Source of the DNA: Lachnospiraceae bacterium
Lineage (GTDB): Bacteria > Bacillota > Clostridia > Lachnospirales > Lachnospiraceae
Assembly (NCBI GenBank): GCA_017469275.1
Contig: JAFUGT010000088.1
Coordinates: forward strand, 1-54,066
Direction of reading: 5' to 3'
DNA: 54,066 nt
Positions 7,882-16,223 of this stretch are shown here, piece by piece. Within the stretch, counting starts at the first letter, position 1; the number at the start of each line of letters is the position of its first letter. Under the pieces are notes generated by a model that saw only the letters and a list, made by a program, of their open reading frames with translations, ran no database searches and was not told where the DNA came from. The position numbers and the translations under genes are program-made.

Positions 7882-9408
7882 TCATTTCAACCGGTACGTT
7901 ACACTGAGTGTAGTAATATTCCCAACCTTATCCTTTGCGTAATACATAACTTTATAGGGCTCATCTTCGTTAAATCTCAATGGTCTTGATATGCTCACCT
8001 CAACATTATTACTGTTATCCGTTGCTTCCACAAGCGATATCAGATACTCGTCATCAAGAATCTTGTTCTTTCTTATATCCCGCTGAAATTCATTTTTAAG
8101 AGTAAGTGTCGGAGCCTCTAAGTCAACATCAACCGTCAGAACGACCACATCGGACATATTTCCTTCCGAATCTTTAGCTCTGTATTTGATGTGACATTTG
8201 CCATATGTTTTCTCAAACAATTCCGAGTAATCCACTATTATATTATCCTCCGGAAGCACATCTTCACCGTCATAGGCTGTAACATTTTGTTTTAATAGTT
8301 CTACAAGATGTTCGTCTGAAGTAGTATCACTAACGGATATCGTGCTAACCACCTGATCAACCTTAAGTATCGGACTTTCTTCGTCCTTCACTGTGAAAAT
8401 GACGGAAACCGATGTCTCTTTTCCTTTTTCTTCACCTTTTCCATCACCTTCATCATCATTTTCTTCATCACCTGTAATATCTTCATAATCATCTATATCA
8501 GCAACCGTATAAGTAACAGGGTATTCTCCGCAGGTGTCACCATCAACCACTCCCTGCACCTTCATATACTTTGTAATATCCTCACCGTTACTGTCTAAGG
8601 CGGTAACTCCGGCGGTAATATCAAAATCGCTGTATCTGTTGATTACCCTGTCATAAGCGCCTAAAATTACAGGTGTATCCTTCATATAGGGGTTCTCTAA
8701 ATCCGGGTCTGTCGGATCCCAGTTTTCATCCTTATTCTTTTTTATCTGTGGAGTCTGAGGCCTTCCCATGGGACCCTCATAGTCACTCTCAAATATCTCC
8801 ACAAGAGTTCCGTTTTCACAATTGTCATATATCCATTTCACATCCACCACCGTCAGCCTGACGCAACCGGCAGACACGCTTTTCCCCAGATTGTTATATT
8901 CCTCAACCTCGAGATCAGACTTGTCCCTTGTATAATAGGGAACGGAATGAAACAATATATTCCCTGTAATTCTTATTGCATATTGTCCAAAGCAATCACC
9001 AAACAGAGCCCGCCATTTATAACGCTCACCCAATTTGTAGACACCTTCCGGAGTATTACCTGTCTCGCCAACAGAACATAGCATTGCCTTAACAGGCTTG
9101 TCATAATTCCCGTTTTCTCCAGCCTCATATACCGTTACAACATTTCTTTTTTTATTGACTTTAATAGCATACGGCTTTCCATTATCTTTAAGAAGGGTGC
9201 CATTATAAGTATCCTGATTTTTAACTGTTTTCCTATCCTCAATGGACGCATCATTTATCTTGGCACCGTCATAAGCTCCTGCTTCCATTTTATCAATCCT
9301 GTAGCCGGACATCGTTGCCACTCCATTATATCTCTTTGCCAGCCATATTGATAAGAAACCCATTATTATCATAAATGGAAAGTAAACCAAAAAATATTTA
9401 TGTCTCAT
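7882..9408 (-). CDS. Membrane-anchored L,D-transpeptidase (YkuD) with Ig-like domains
   Basis: An N-terminal hydrophobic anchor (residues 4-24) is followed by a YkuD catalytic domain at about residues 75-210. The domain contains ILFHSVPYY with the catalytic-site His and SVSAGCVRLTVVD with the nucleophilic Cys. YkuD enzymes make 3-3 peptidoglycan cross-links or attach molecules to stem peptides outside the membrane. The C-terminal 290 residues hold two or three Ig-like domains of the DUF5011 type, seen from repeats ending in YAKDKVGN / YRAKDSEGN, with an acidic DDYEDITGDEENDDEGDG linker. A ribosome site AAGGAA precedes the start. It lies between spoIID and the SpoIIQ-like gene in the same direction, suggesting wall modification during engulfment, but that is inference. 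Confidence 0.85.
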   Translation of the reverse strand: MRHKYFLVYFPFMIIMGFLSIWLAKRYNGVATMSGYRIDKMEAGAYDGAKINDASIEDRKTVKNQDTYNGTLLKDNGKPYAIKVNKKRNVVTVYEAGENGNYDKPVKAMLCSVGETGNTPEGVYKLGERYKWRALFGDCFGQYAIRITGNILFHSVPYYTRDKSDLEVEEYNNLGKSVSAGCVRLTVVDVKWIYDNCENGTLVEIFESDYEGPMGRPQTPQIKKNKDENWDPTDPDLENPYMKDTPVILGAYDRVINRYSDFDITAGVTALDSNGEDITKYMKVQGVVDGDTCGEYPVTYTVADIDDYEDITGDEENDDEGDGKGEEKGKETSVSVIFTVKDEESPILKVDQVVSTISVSDTTSDEHLVELLKQNVTAYDGEDVLPEDNIIVDYSELFEKTYGKCHIKYRAKDSEGNMSDVVVLTVDVDLEAPTLTLKNEFQRDIRKNKILDDEYLISLVEATDNSNNVEVSISRPLRFNEDEPYKVMYYAKDKVGNITTLSVTYRLK

Positions 9409-9567
9409 GTATAATTCCTTCTATGCCTTTAAACTCATTTGTACTTCAGAGATTTTATCCAGTCACATTTATCAATATATCAGATTATTTTATGCACTGT
9501 CAATTCCAAATAACAACAGTTCACAAACCACAATTGATGATATATTGCTACTTTATAGCACTATTTG

Positions 9568-10797
9568 TTAATTCTTATAATCTTCTATGTTGACGTCTTT
9601 ATAGTAATGTGCAATTATTTCTTCCATGGAACTTCCTTTATCTGCCATATGGTTAGCGCCATACTGAGAAACCCCAAGACAGTTTCCCTTACCTAAACAT
9701 ACTATTCTCACTCCATCCTCAATATTCTCAACATAATAATTAGTGGATGCAAGACCCAACATTTCCCGTACTTCTTCTCCGGAATATGTATCTGCTCCAA
9801 CCGCAGCCGTTTTTACAAAACCGTTTTCTGTACTTTCTGTCACCTCTACGACAATTTTATCTCCGGTTAATTTCTCAGAGTTCTTACCACCCTTCTTATC
9901 ATTGTCCTCTCGCTCAATATCTTTTTCTTTATTGACCACTTCTTCTCCTATCTTAGTATCCTTTTCTTCATTGACCACTTCTTCTCCTGCTTTCACATCC
10001 TTTTTTTCATCAAGCGCATCTTCTCCTGTCTCATCATCCTTTTTTTCATCAACCGTATCTTCTCCTGCCTCATCATCCTTTTTTTCATCAACCATTTCTG
10101 CTGCTTCAATATCTTTTTGACTTGTCAAATTAACATTTTCAATATATTCTTCCTGTAACCTTCTTATATCTTCATAAGAAAACTCATAGATATTCATATA
10201 ATTCTTGGCTTCAACGTCACTGCTGCTATCGACAGATTGAAGATATGATATATCCTCATCTAAAATTTCCGATGCCGAAGCTGTCTTTCCAATGCTCACC
10301 TCATGGTACATCGCCATTATGAGACTTCCCTCTTTTCTCAAAACCTTACCGGCAGTATCCGCAACCGCCTTTTCAATCGCCACCTCATATTTATCATACT
10401 TCTTTCTCCCCCACAAAGTCTCCCTGTCTTCTTTCGTAAGATACTCATAGGACATATCAGAATCATCATTGGATTTTTTCTCCTCCATCTCCTTAAGCAC
10501 GTTTGTACGAACAAGAACCGCCTGTGTCTTCAAAGCTTCTATATTATATTCAGGTGAAATGACACCTGCCATTATACCTGCCACATACTCTTCCACATCT
10601 ATATTCTTATATAATCCTGAAACTTCAATCATAACATCCTTTCCCATGTAATGATTTTCAATCCGACTCCCGCCTTTTCCTATGCCAAATTCAGGATTAA
10701 CAAAATGATAGAGCAAACAAGTAACACTTGGAAATAACAATATTATTAGAGCAAAAACAACTGTAATTTTTATTCCTGATTTAATCTTATTTTTCAT
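9568..10797 (-). CDS. spoIID: Stage II sporulation protein D (SpoIID), with charged repeat insert
   Basis: SpoIID is a membrane-anchored lytic transglycosylase that thins septal peptidoglycan so the mother cell can engulf the forespore. The protein (409 residues) has a membrane segment at about residues 10-30. ISPEYNIEALKTQAVLVRT contains the catalytic-type Glu (E83). The C-terminal motif is GVSQYGANHMADKG. Between the two halves of the domain lie five copies of a 13-residue acidic/basic repeat (residues 236-299). Start choice: the ATG at 10797 has GGGGGAGG about 7 bases upstream; an upstream in-frame start would run through a terminator hairpin. The gene precedes the L,D-transpeptidase and SpoIIQ-like genes. 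Confidence 0.88.
   Translation of the reverse strand: MKNKIKSGIKITVVFALIILLFPSVTCLLYHFVNPEFGIGKGGSRIENHYMGKDVMIEVSGLYKNIDVEEYVAGIMAGVISPEYNIEALKTQAVLVRTNVLKEMEEKKSNDDSDMSYEYLTKEDRETLWGRKKYDKYEVAIEKAVADTAGKVLRKEGSLIMAMYHEVSIGKTASASEILDEDISYLQSVDSSSDVEAKNYMNIYEFSYEDIRRLQEEYIENVNLTSQKDIEAAEMVDEKKDDEAGEDTVDEKKDDETGEDALDEKKDVKAGEEVVNEEKDTKIGEEVVNKEKDIEREDNDKKGGKNSEKLTGDKIVVEVTESTENGFVKTAAVGADTYSGEEVREMLGLASTNYYVENIEDGVRIVCLGKGNCLGVSQYGANHMADKGSSMEEIIAHYYKDVNIEDYKN
9898..10092 (-). repeat. 39-bp tandem repeats inside spoIID
   Basis: Five degenerate units encode VDEKKDDEAGEDT, VDEKKDDETGEDA, LDEKKDVKAGEEV, VNEEKDTKIGEEV and VNKEKDIEREDN. The first units are the most alike, so the array probably grew by slippage. 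It adds a highly charged spacer to a protein whose family lacks one. Confidence 0.88.
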
Positions 10798-10833
10798 GAA
10801 AAAACCTCCCCCACAATTATATGTGAAGGAGGT
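10798..10833 (-). terminator. Terminator of glgP overlapping the spoIID ribosome site
   Basis: On the minus strand ACCTCC...CACA pairs with TGTG...GGAGGT and is followed directly by a run of T. This is the first terminator-like structure after glgP. The 3' arm of the stem is also the GGAGG ribosome site of spoIID, 7-8 bases before its start. The same hairpin could therefore end glgP transcription and, in read-through RNA, hide the spoIID start. Confidence 0.75.
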
Positions 10834-10907
10834 CTTCATTATTCTTATCAGTCTTAATGACAGGCGTTTCAATAGTTGCTTTTGTCGCCCGATAATATCC
10901 GGAGCAA

Positions 10908-13382
10908 TTATTTAGAAACTTTCTTCTTAGCAGGAGCCTTTGGCATCTTAACAGTTACCTTTTCAAGCTTCCATATCTCCTTAGCATACTGCTCAATTGT
11001 ACGGTCAGATGAGAACTTACCTACACATGCAGTATTAAGCATTGCCATCTTAGCCCATCTCTTCTCATCTCTGTATGCCTCATCAACTTTATCATGAGCT
11101 TCACAGTAGGAATCAAAATCCTTAAGTGTGAAGTAAACATCCTCATTGAGCAATGAATCATAAAGATCACGGAACAACTCGGTATCTTCATTAAATGTTC
11201 CATTGATAAGCTGAGTAAGTACACGTCTTACGTTAGCATTGCTGTTGTAGATATCTCTTGGCTTATAACTGTGATCTCTCTCGTATGCCATAACCTCATC
11301 AGCCGAGAGACCGAAAATAAATGCATTCTCAGCACCAACCTCTTCAACAATCTCTACATTGGCACCATCCATTGTTCCGAGAGTAGGAGCACCATTTAAC
11401 ATGAACTTCATGTTACCTGTACCTGAAGCCTCTCTTGAAGCCGTTGAAATCTGCTCTGAAACATCTGCTGCCGCAAATATAAGCTCCGCATTAGAAACAC
11501 GATAGTTCTCAATGAATACGACCTTAATCTTACCCTTGATTGACTCGTCATTGTTAATAACATCAGCAACCGAATTGATAAGCTTAATCGTAAGTTTGGC
11601 TCTCTTATAACCTGCTGCCGCCTTGGCACCAAAGATAAATGTACGAGGCACGATATCTCTCTCCGGATGCTCCTTGATCTCTGTGTAGAGGTGCATTACA
11701 TGAAGAATATTGAGCAACTGTCTCTTATACTCATGTAATCTCTTAACCTGTACATCAAAGATAGAACGAGGATCAACCTCAATACCGTTATGCTCTTTAA
11801 TATATGCTGCAAGACGAACCTTATTCTGATACTTAATGTTCATGAACTCCTGCTGACATTTCTCATCATCCACATATACTTTAAGTTTAGCAATATGTGG
11901 AAGATCTGTAATCCACTCGTCACCAATCTTGGAAGTAACCCATTCTGCAAGAAGAGGATTACCATGAAGAAGGAAACGTCTCTGTGTAATACCGTTTGTC
12001 TTATTATTGAACTGCTCAGGTCTCATCTCATAGAAGTCCTTAAGTTCACGTTTCTTAAGAATCTCTGTATGAAGGGCAGCAACACCGTTAACGGAGTATG
12101 AACCTGCAATTGCAAGATGTGCCATCTTAACCTGTCCATCATAAAGAATAGCCATGTTCTTAACTTTATCAGGATTGTTAGGATATTTCTCACGTATCAT
12201 GTTAACATATCTTCTGTCAATCTCCTCGATAATCTGATATACACGAGGAAGAAGTCTTGAGAATAACTCAATCGGCCATTTCTCTAACGCTTCCGACATG
12301 ATAGTGTGGTTAGTGTATGCACATGTATGACATGTGATATCCCATGCATCATCCCACTCAAGTTCCTCTTCATCTACTAAGATTCTCATAAGTTCTGCAA
12401 CTGTTACTGTAGGATGCGTATCATTTAACTGGAAAGTAATCTTCTTGGGAAGATCATGTATATCCTCATTGTTCTCTTTGAATTTCTTAAGAGCTGTCTG
12501 GATAGAAGCAGAGATGAAGAAATACTGCTGTTTTAATCTAAGCTCTTTACCTGCATAGTGATTATCATTAGGATAGAGAACCTCTACGATTGTTCTGGCA
12601 AGATTCTGCTGCTCTACAGCCTTCTGATATTCTCCTTTATCAAAAGAATCAAGGTTGAAGTCTGAAATAGCTTCAGCATCCCAGATTCTAAGTGTATTAA
12701 CAACATTGTTACCATATCCGATTATAGGAAGATCATATGGTATTGCGCGGATTGACGAATAACCTTCCTGTACAAAATGATTCTTTCCATCTTTGTAATC
12801 AACCTTAACATGACCGCCAAACTTAACTTCGCAGGCATACTCGTTACGGCGAACCTCAAATGGATTACCGTCCCTTAACCAGTCATCCGGCTTCTCAATC
12901 TGGTAACCATCCTGAATTTCCTGACGGAACATACCATATCTATAACGAATACCACAGCCGTAAGCAGGATAACCTAAAGTAGAGAGTGAATCCAGGAAAC
13001 ATGCTGCAAGACGTCCAAGACCACCATTACCAAGTGCTGCATCCGGCTCCTGATCCTCTATTACATTAAGATCAAAACCTAACTCATCAAGAGCTTCCTT
13101 AACCTCATCATAATATGTCAGGTTAATAAGATTGTTGCCAAGGGCTCTACCCATCAAGAACTCCATTGAGAGATAGTAAACTGTCTTAGCATTCCTTTTC
13201 TCATACTCTTTATGTGTTGCTATCCACTGATCGATGATGGTATCCTTGATAGCATAACATACTGCCTGGAACACCTGCTGATCATTAGCTTCATCAATCG
13301 TTCTACGATAAAGAGCCTTAACATTATTAACAACCTCTTTTTTGAAGGTCTCCTTATCAAAGTCTAACTTTCTACTAGCCAT
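10908..13382 (-). CDS. glgP: Glycogen/maltodextrin phosphorylase (GT35)
   Basis: Releases glucose 1-phosphate from alpha-1,4-glucans by phosphorolysis in the cytoplasm. The 824-residue sequence is typical GT35: MEFLMGRALGNNL near the N-terminus, DAALGNGGLGRLAACFLDS, the substrate loop QLNDTHPTV, and the pyridoxal-phosphate lysine in EASGTGNMKFMLNG (K659). It ends in a Lys/Ala/Pro tail (KMPKAPAKKKVSK). The start at 13382 is chosen because AAGGAGG lies about 11 bases before it and the protein then begins MASRKLDFDK; a longer reading has no ribosome site. It has its own promoter and a terminator, and no other glycogen genes adjoin it. Confidence 0.96.
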   Translation of the reverse strand: MASRKLDFDKETFKKEVVNNVKALYRRTIDEANDQQVFQAVCYAIKDTIIDQWIATHKEYEKRNAKTVYYLSMEFLMGRALGNNLINLTYYDEVKEALDELGFDLNVIEDQEPDAALGNGGLGRLAACFLDSLSTLGYPAYGCGIRYRYGMFRQEIQDGYQIEKPDDWLRDGNPFEVRRNEYACEVKFGGHVKVDYKDGKNHFVQEGYSSIRAIPYDLPIIGYGNNVVNTLRIWDAEAISDFNLDSFDKGEYQKAVEQQNLARTIVEVLYPNDNHYAGKELRLKQQYFFISASIQTALKKFKENNEDIHDLPKKITFQLNDTHPTVTVAELMRILVDEEELEWDDAWDITCHTCAYTNHTIMSEALEKWPIELFSRLLPRVYQIIEEIDRRYVNMIREKYPNNPDKVKNMAILYDGQVKMAHLAIAGSYSVNGVAALHTEILKKRELKDFYEMRPEQFNNKTNGITQRRFLLHGNPLLAEWVTSKIGDEWITDLPHIAKLKVYVDDEKCQQEFMNIKYQNKVRLAAYIKEHNGIEVDPRSIFDVQVKRLHEYKRQLLNILHVMHLYTEIKEHPERDIVPRTFIFGAKAAAGYKRAKLTIKLINSVADVINNDESIKGKIKVVFIENYRVSNAELIFAAADVSEQISTASREASGTGNMKFMLNGAPTLGTMDGANVEIVEEVGAENAFIFGLSADEVMAYERDHSYKPRDIYNSNANVRRVLTQLINGTFNEDTELFRDLYDSLLNEDVYFTLKDFDSYCEAHDKVDEAYRDEKRWAKMAMLNTACVGKFSSDRTIEQYAKEIWKLEKVTVKMPKAPAKKKVSK

Positions 13383-13496
13383 GTTACTTTCATCCTCCTT
13401 ATTACAGCGCGTAAATGTGCAACTCACGCCCCTTATTACTTATACATAATTCCGACCGCTTCAAAATATCGAAATCATGTAAAACAGTCGCTTTAT

Positions 13497-13525
13497 ATTT
13501 TACCAAAAATTCACTGATTTCACAA
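13497..13525 (-). promoter_or_regulatory. Sigma-A-type promoter for glgP
   Basis: On the minus strand TTGTGA and TAAAAT are separated by 17 bases, about 115 bases before the glgP start. The long leader has no structure I recognise. Confidence 0.6.
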
Positions 13526-13564
13526 GTATTTCTTTAAAACCCTCGTGATTTTCTCTACCCTTAG

Positions 13565-13604
13565 TTACTATTCACAGCACTCCACATATACAAGCCACAA
13601 ATTA
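13565..13604 (-). repeat. Dispersed 37-bp repeat (element C), copy 2
   Basis: Read on the minus strand it matches 6849-6886 at all but two of 37 positions and ends in CTGTGAATAGTAA. It begins 14 bases after the amidase stop codon. Confidence 0.75.
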
Positions 13605-13618
13605 CCGGTTTTTCATGG

Positions 13619-15346
13619 TTATCTCTTCTTGGTTCTTACGCCCTTCTTATTAACGTAATAATTGTCTATCCATTTACTCTTAGCCATCTTGCCTGACTCC
13701 TCATCAAAGTAATAGTATTTTCCCTTGAGCTTCTTCCAGCCTTTGACCATCTCACCGGAATATTTATCGAAATAATATTTTGCTCCCTTATACTTGACCC
13801 AGCCTGTTTGTCGCGCCGCCTTGCTGCCAAAATAATATGTTTCTTCGCCAATTGTAACCATTTTTTTCTTGGCAGCTACACCTGTATCGGGATCAAAATA
13901 GTAATCCTTACCGCCAAATGACTGTTCACCGTATAACATTTTGCCGCTATCAGTTCCAAAGCCATAGTACTTTGAACCTATCTTGGTAAGTCCCCTTGCG
14001 ACCTTGCTGTTATTCACGACATAGAAAGTTTTTCCATTTATCGTATGGAAACCTTTTTTCAATTTTCTGCCGCCCTCATCATACAGATATGTTCCTATTC
14101 CATCAGTGTGAATAGCGCCTTTTACTAAAGTTCCGTTACCCTTAGCCAGATATTCTTTGCCATCTTTCTTAAATCCTCCCACTACCATCTCGCCGGTTGA
14201 AGGATTGAGATAGAATGTGTCATCTCCCTGGGTCAGGAAGCCTTTTTGCATTTCACCTGTCATCTCATCAAAATAATACCATGAACCTTCTGATTTGACC
14301 CATCCGGAAACCTTAACACCTGCTTCATTTTTATAATATGTGGCACCATTTTCCTCAACAAATGATCCCTTAACAGTTTTCTTTGACAAATTGTAATATG
14401 AGATTACAGCTTTTGCATCAGCCACTCCCACTTTTTTTCTCTTAGCCTTGGTCTTGAAGTATTTTTTACAATCAGAGGCGCTTGTTATATATCCATGCTC
14501 CATGATAACACCGGGAATCTGATCCACCACTCCCCGACGCACGATGGCATAATAATCTGCCAGTTTGCCATTGCTATATCTGTTTCCGGAGCCGGATTTT
14601 CTAAGCAAAAAGCCTCTGTTACCTATTCCTAATTTGTGCAGTTCTTTAAGAGCGATCTTTCCAAATGCCTGAGTCTCTTTTCGGATTTCATCGTGATATC
14701 CGGAATTATATGCAACAAGCGCATAAGCACCGCTGGAATAACCCGCATTGATATGAACACTCACTAGAAAATCCGCATCAAGTTTTAATGCGTAATTGCT
14801 TCTTGCATGCAGACAGTCGCTTCCCGCCACAAGATATTTGCAACATCCACCGTCCTCTCTCGTAAGATACGCATTTATATCTGCGTAATCCAACAATTCA
14901 TCATACATTGCCAGCGAGATATCAAGATTAACAGCCTCTTCTTTTAATCCATTTCCTCTGGCACCGGGATGTGTGTTACAATGTCCCGGGTCAATAACCA
15001 ATACTTTGCAGTCGGCAGGTGAAAGACCTGTATATGCAAGCTCCGGATTTCTTACTGGCTGAGTGTCAGATGTCTGGGTAGCTGTCGCTGACTGTTCTCC
15101 GGTTGTCTGTGTACCTGCTGATGTCTGAGTATCCGTTGTCTGCGTGCCTGCTGATGTCTGAGTATCCGTTGTCTGTGTATTGGTTTCGGAAGCTGCATTG
15201 TCAGAAGCCACGCTTTGTCCTTTATCAGTCTCAGCAGCGGTTGCCGACACCATAGACATATTCCCCGGAGTGATGGTAACCATCATTGCCGCCACCAGTG
15301 TAAATACCATACCGCATCTGATACTTTCCCAATTTAGTAATTTCAT
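13619..15346 (-). CDS. Secreted N-acetylmuramoyl-L-alanine amidase with choline-binding-type repeats
   Basis: Cleaves the amide bond between muramic acid and the stem peptide. After a signal peptide (residues 1-37, ending near SATAA) comes a Thr/Gln/Ser-rich linker with TQTSAGTQTTD repeats. The amidase_3 domain follows: VIDPGHCNTHPGA with the first zinc His, GLKEEAVNLD with the zinc Glu, FLVSVHINAG with the second His, and GVIMEHGYI with the catalytic Glu. The last 250 residues are cell-wall-binding repeats of the GWxxxxGxWYYFD type (WVKSEGSWYYFDEMTGEMQ and similar), which anchor to wall polymers. The start at 15346 follows GGAGG by 6 bases. Vegetative wall turnover is most likely; it has its own promoter. 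Confidence 0.92.
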   Translation of the reverse strand: MKLLNWESIRCGMVFTLVAAMMVTITPGNMSMVSATAAETDKGQSVASDNAASETNTQTTDTQTSAGTQTTDTQTSAGTQTTGEQSATATQTSDTQPVRNPELAYTGLSPADCKVLVIDPGHCNTHPGARGNGLKEEAVNLDISLAMYDELLDYADINAYLTREDGGCCKYLVAGSDCLHARSNYALKLDADFLVSVHINAGYSSGAYALVAYNSGYHDEIRKETQAFGKIALKELHKLGIGNRGFLLRKSGSGNRYSNGKLADYYAIVRRGVVDQIPGVIMEHGYITSASDCKKYFKTKAKRKKVGVADAKAVISYYNLSKKTVKGSFVEENGATYYKNEAGVKVSGWVKSEGSWYYFDEMTGEMQKGFLTQGDDTFYLNPSTGEMVVGGFKKDGKEYLAKGNGTLVKGAIHTDGIGTYLYDEGGRKLKKGFHTINGKTFYVVNNSKVARGLTKIGSKYYGFGTDSGKMLYGEQSFGGKDYYFDPDTGVAAKKKMVTIGEETYYFGSKAARQTGWVKYKGAKYYFDKYSGEMVKGWKKLKGKYYYFDEESGKMAKSKWIDNYYVNKKGVRTKKR

Positions 15347-15386
15347 TAATTTCCTCCATCTCCTTTGTATATACATAAACTCTGCT

Positions 15387-15395
15387 ATTATAGCA
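15387..15395 (-). promoter_or_regulatory. Extended -10 promoter for the amidase gene
   Basis: TGCTATAAT on the minus strand, 41 bases before the start codon, matches the extended -10 form (TGnTATAAT). No good -35 is present, as is usual for this type. Confidence 0.5.
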
Positions 15396-15552
15396 TTAAC
15401 AATGTGATAGATATGTGTGAATCACAATAAATGTGTTAATAGTAAGCAATCTGTTTTCCCTTATACACTAACATATCCCATTATACATAGTGTCTGCCAA
15501 ATGCGCAATGGAAAAAATGTGGATAATTCACATACATTTTTTACTGATATAG

Positions 15553-15581
15553 TTGAATTTGCAGTAAAATTAGAGTATTAT
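15553..15581 (+). promoter_or_regulatory. Sigma-A-type promoter for the PH-domain gene
   Basis: TTGAAT and TATTAT with a 17-base spacer, about 38 bases before the start codon. The gap 15396-15552 shows nothing else. Confidence 0.6.
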
Positions 15582-15618
15582 ATGTGTATTAATATTCATC
15601 AACGAAATGGAGGATATC

Positions 15619-16005
15619 ATGGATTATTTATGGAGTGACAGAAAGAGAACCCTATTCGGACTACCCCTTTCATTTACAAAATACAGCATGACAGACGAAA
15701 GACTATTCATTGAACAGGGATTTCTTAACAAGAAGGAAGATGAAGTAAGATTATACAGAATCATGGATGTGTCATTAAGCCGCAGCTTTGGACAGCGTAT
15801 GTTCGGTGTTGGTACGATTCATTGCTGCTCTGCAGATAAGAGTATGAAAGACTTTGATATAGTAAGCATCAAACATCCTAAGGAAGTCAAAGAGCAGCTC
15901 TCAGAACTTGTCGAAAAACAGCGTGATGCCAAGAGAGTTACCAACAGAGAATTCATGTCTGACCGTCACGATATGGATGATGATTACGATGTCGATGACA
16001 ACTGA
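15619..16005 (+). CDS. Small bacterial PH-domain (bPH2/YdbT-like) protein
   Basis: A 128-residue cytoplasmic protein with the pattern of bacterial pleckstrin-homology-like domains: FTKYSMTDERLFIEQGFLNKKEDEVRLYRIMDVSLSRSFGQRMFGVGTI, that is, two beta strands, the conserved RLYRI-DV turn and a G-rich strand. It has a C-terminal helix and an acidic tail (MDDDYDVDDN). Unlike many family members it has no membrane segment. Function is unknown for this family in general. The start at 15619 is set by GGAGG five bases before; it is monocistronic with its own promoter and terminator. Confidence 0.75.
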   Translation: MDYLWSDRKRTLFGLPLSFTKYSMTDERLFIEQGFLNKKEDEVRLYRIMDVSLSRSFGQRMFGVGTIHCCSADKSMKDFDIVSIKHPKEVKEQLSELVEKQRDAKRVTNREFMSDRHDMDDDYDVDDN

Positions 16006-16051
16006 TCATATATAGCATATATGGTCATACATAACATTTATGATAATTAAC

Positions 16052-16095
16052 AAAAGCGTAGGTGCGACCACAAAACATCGTCATCTACGCTTTTT
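16052..16095 (+). terminator. Intrinsic terminator of the PH-domain gene
   Basis: AAGCGTAG / CTACGCTT stem with a 23-base loop followed by a T run. A second small palindrome (TTTCG, CACTTG / CAAGTG, CGAAA) follows at 16113-16139, pointing toward the converging sugar-transferase gene but lacking a T run. Confidence 0.75.
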
Positions 16096-16223
16096 ATGTT
16101 TAATAACTCAAATTTCGCACTTGAACAAGTGCCTCGAAACCTTGAAAGCTCAATAATAGCCGGCAAAAATGAACATTGACCTCCCTTTTTGTCCGGCAAA
16201 TTGCAATACATTTTACGAATACA

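Noticed and set aside
13619-15346. Amidase as a phage endolysin
   Set aside because: No holin, phage structural genes or integrase are near. It has a signal peptide and its own promoter, as chromosomal autolysins do.
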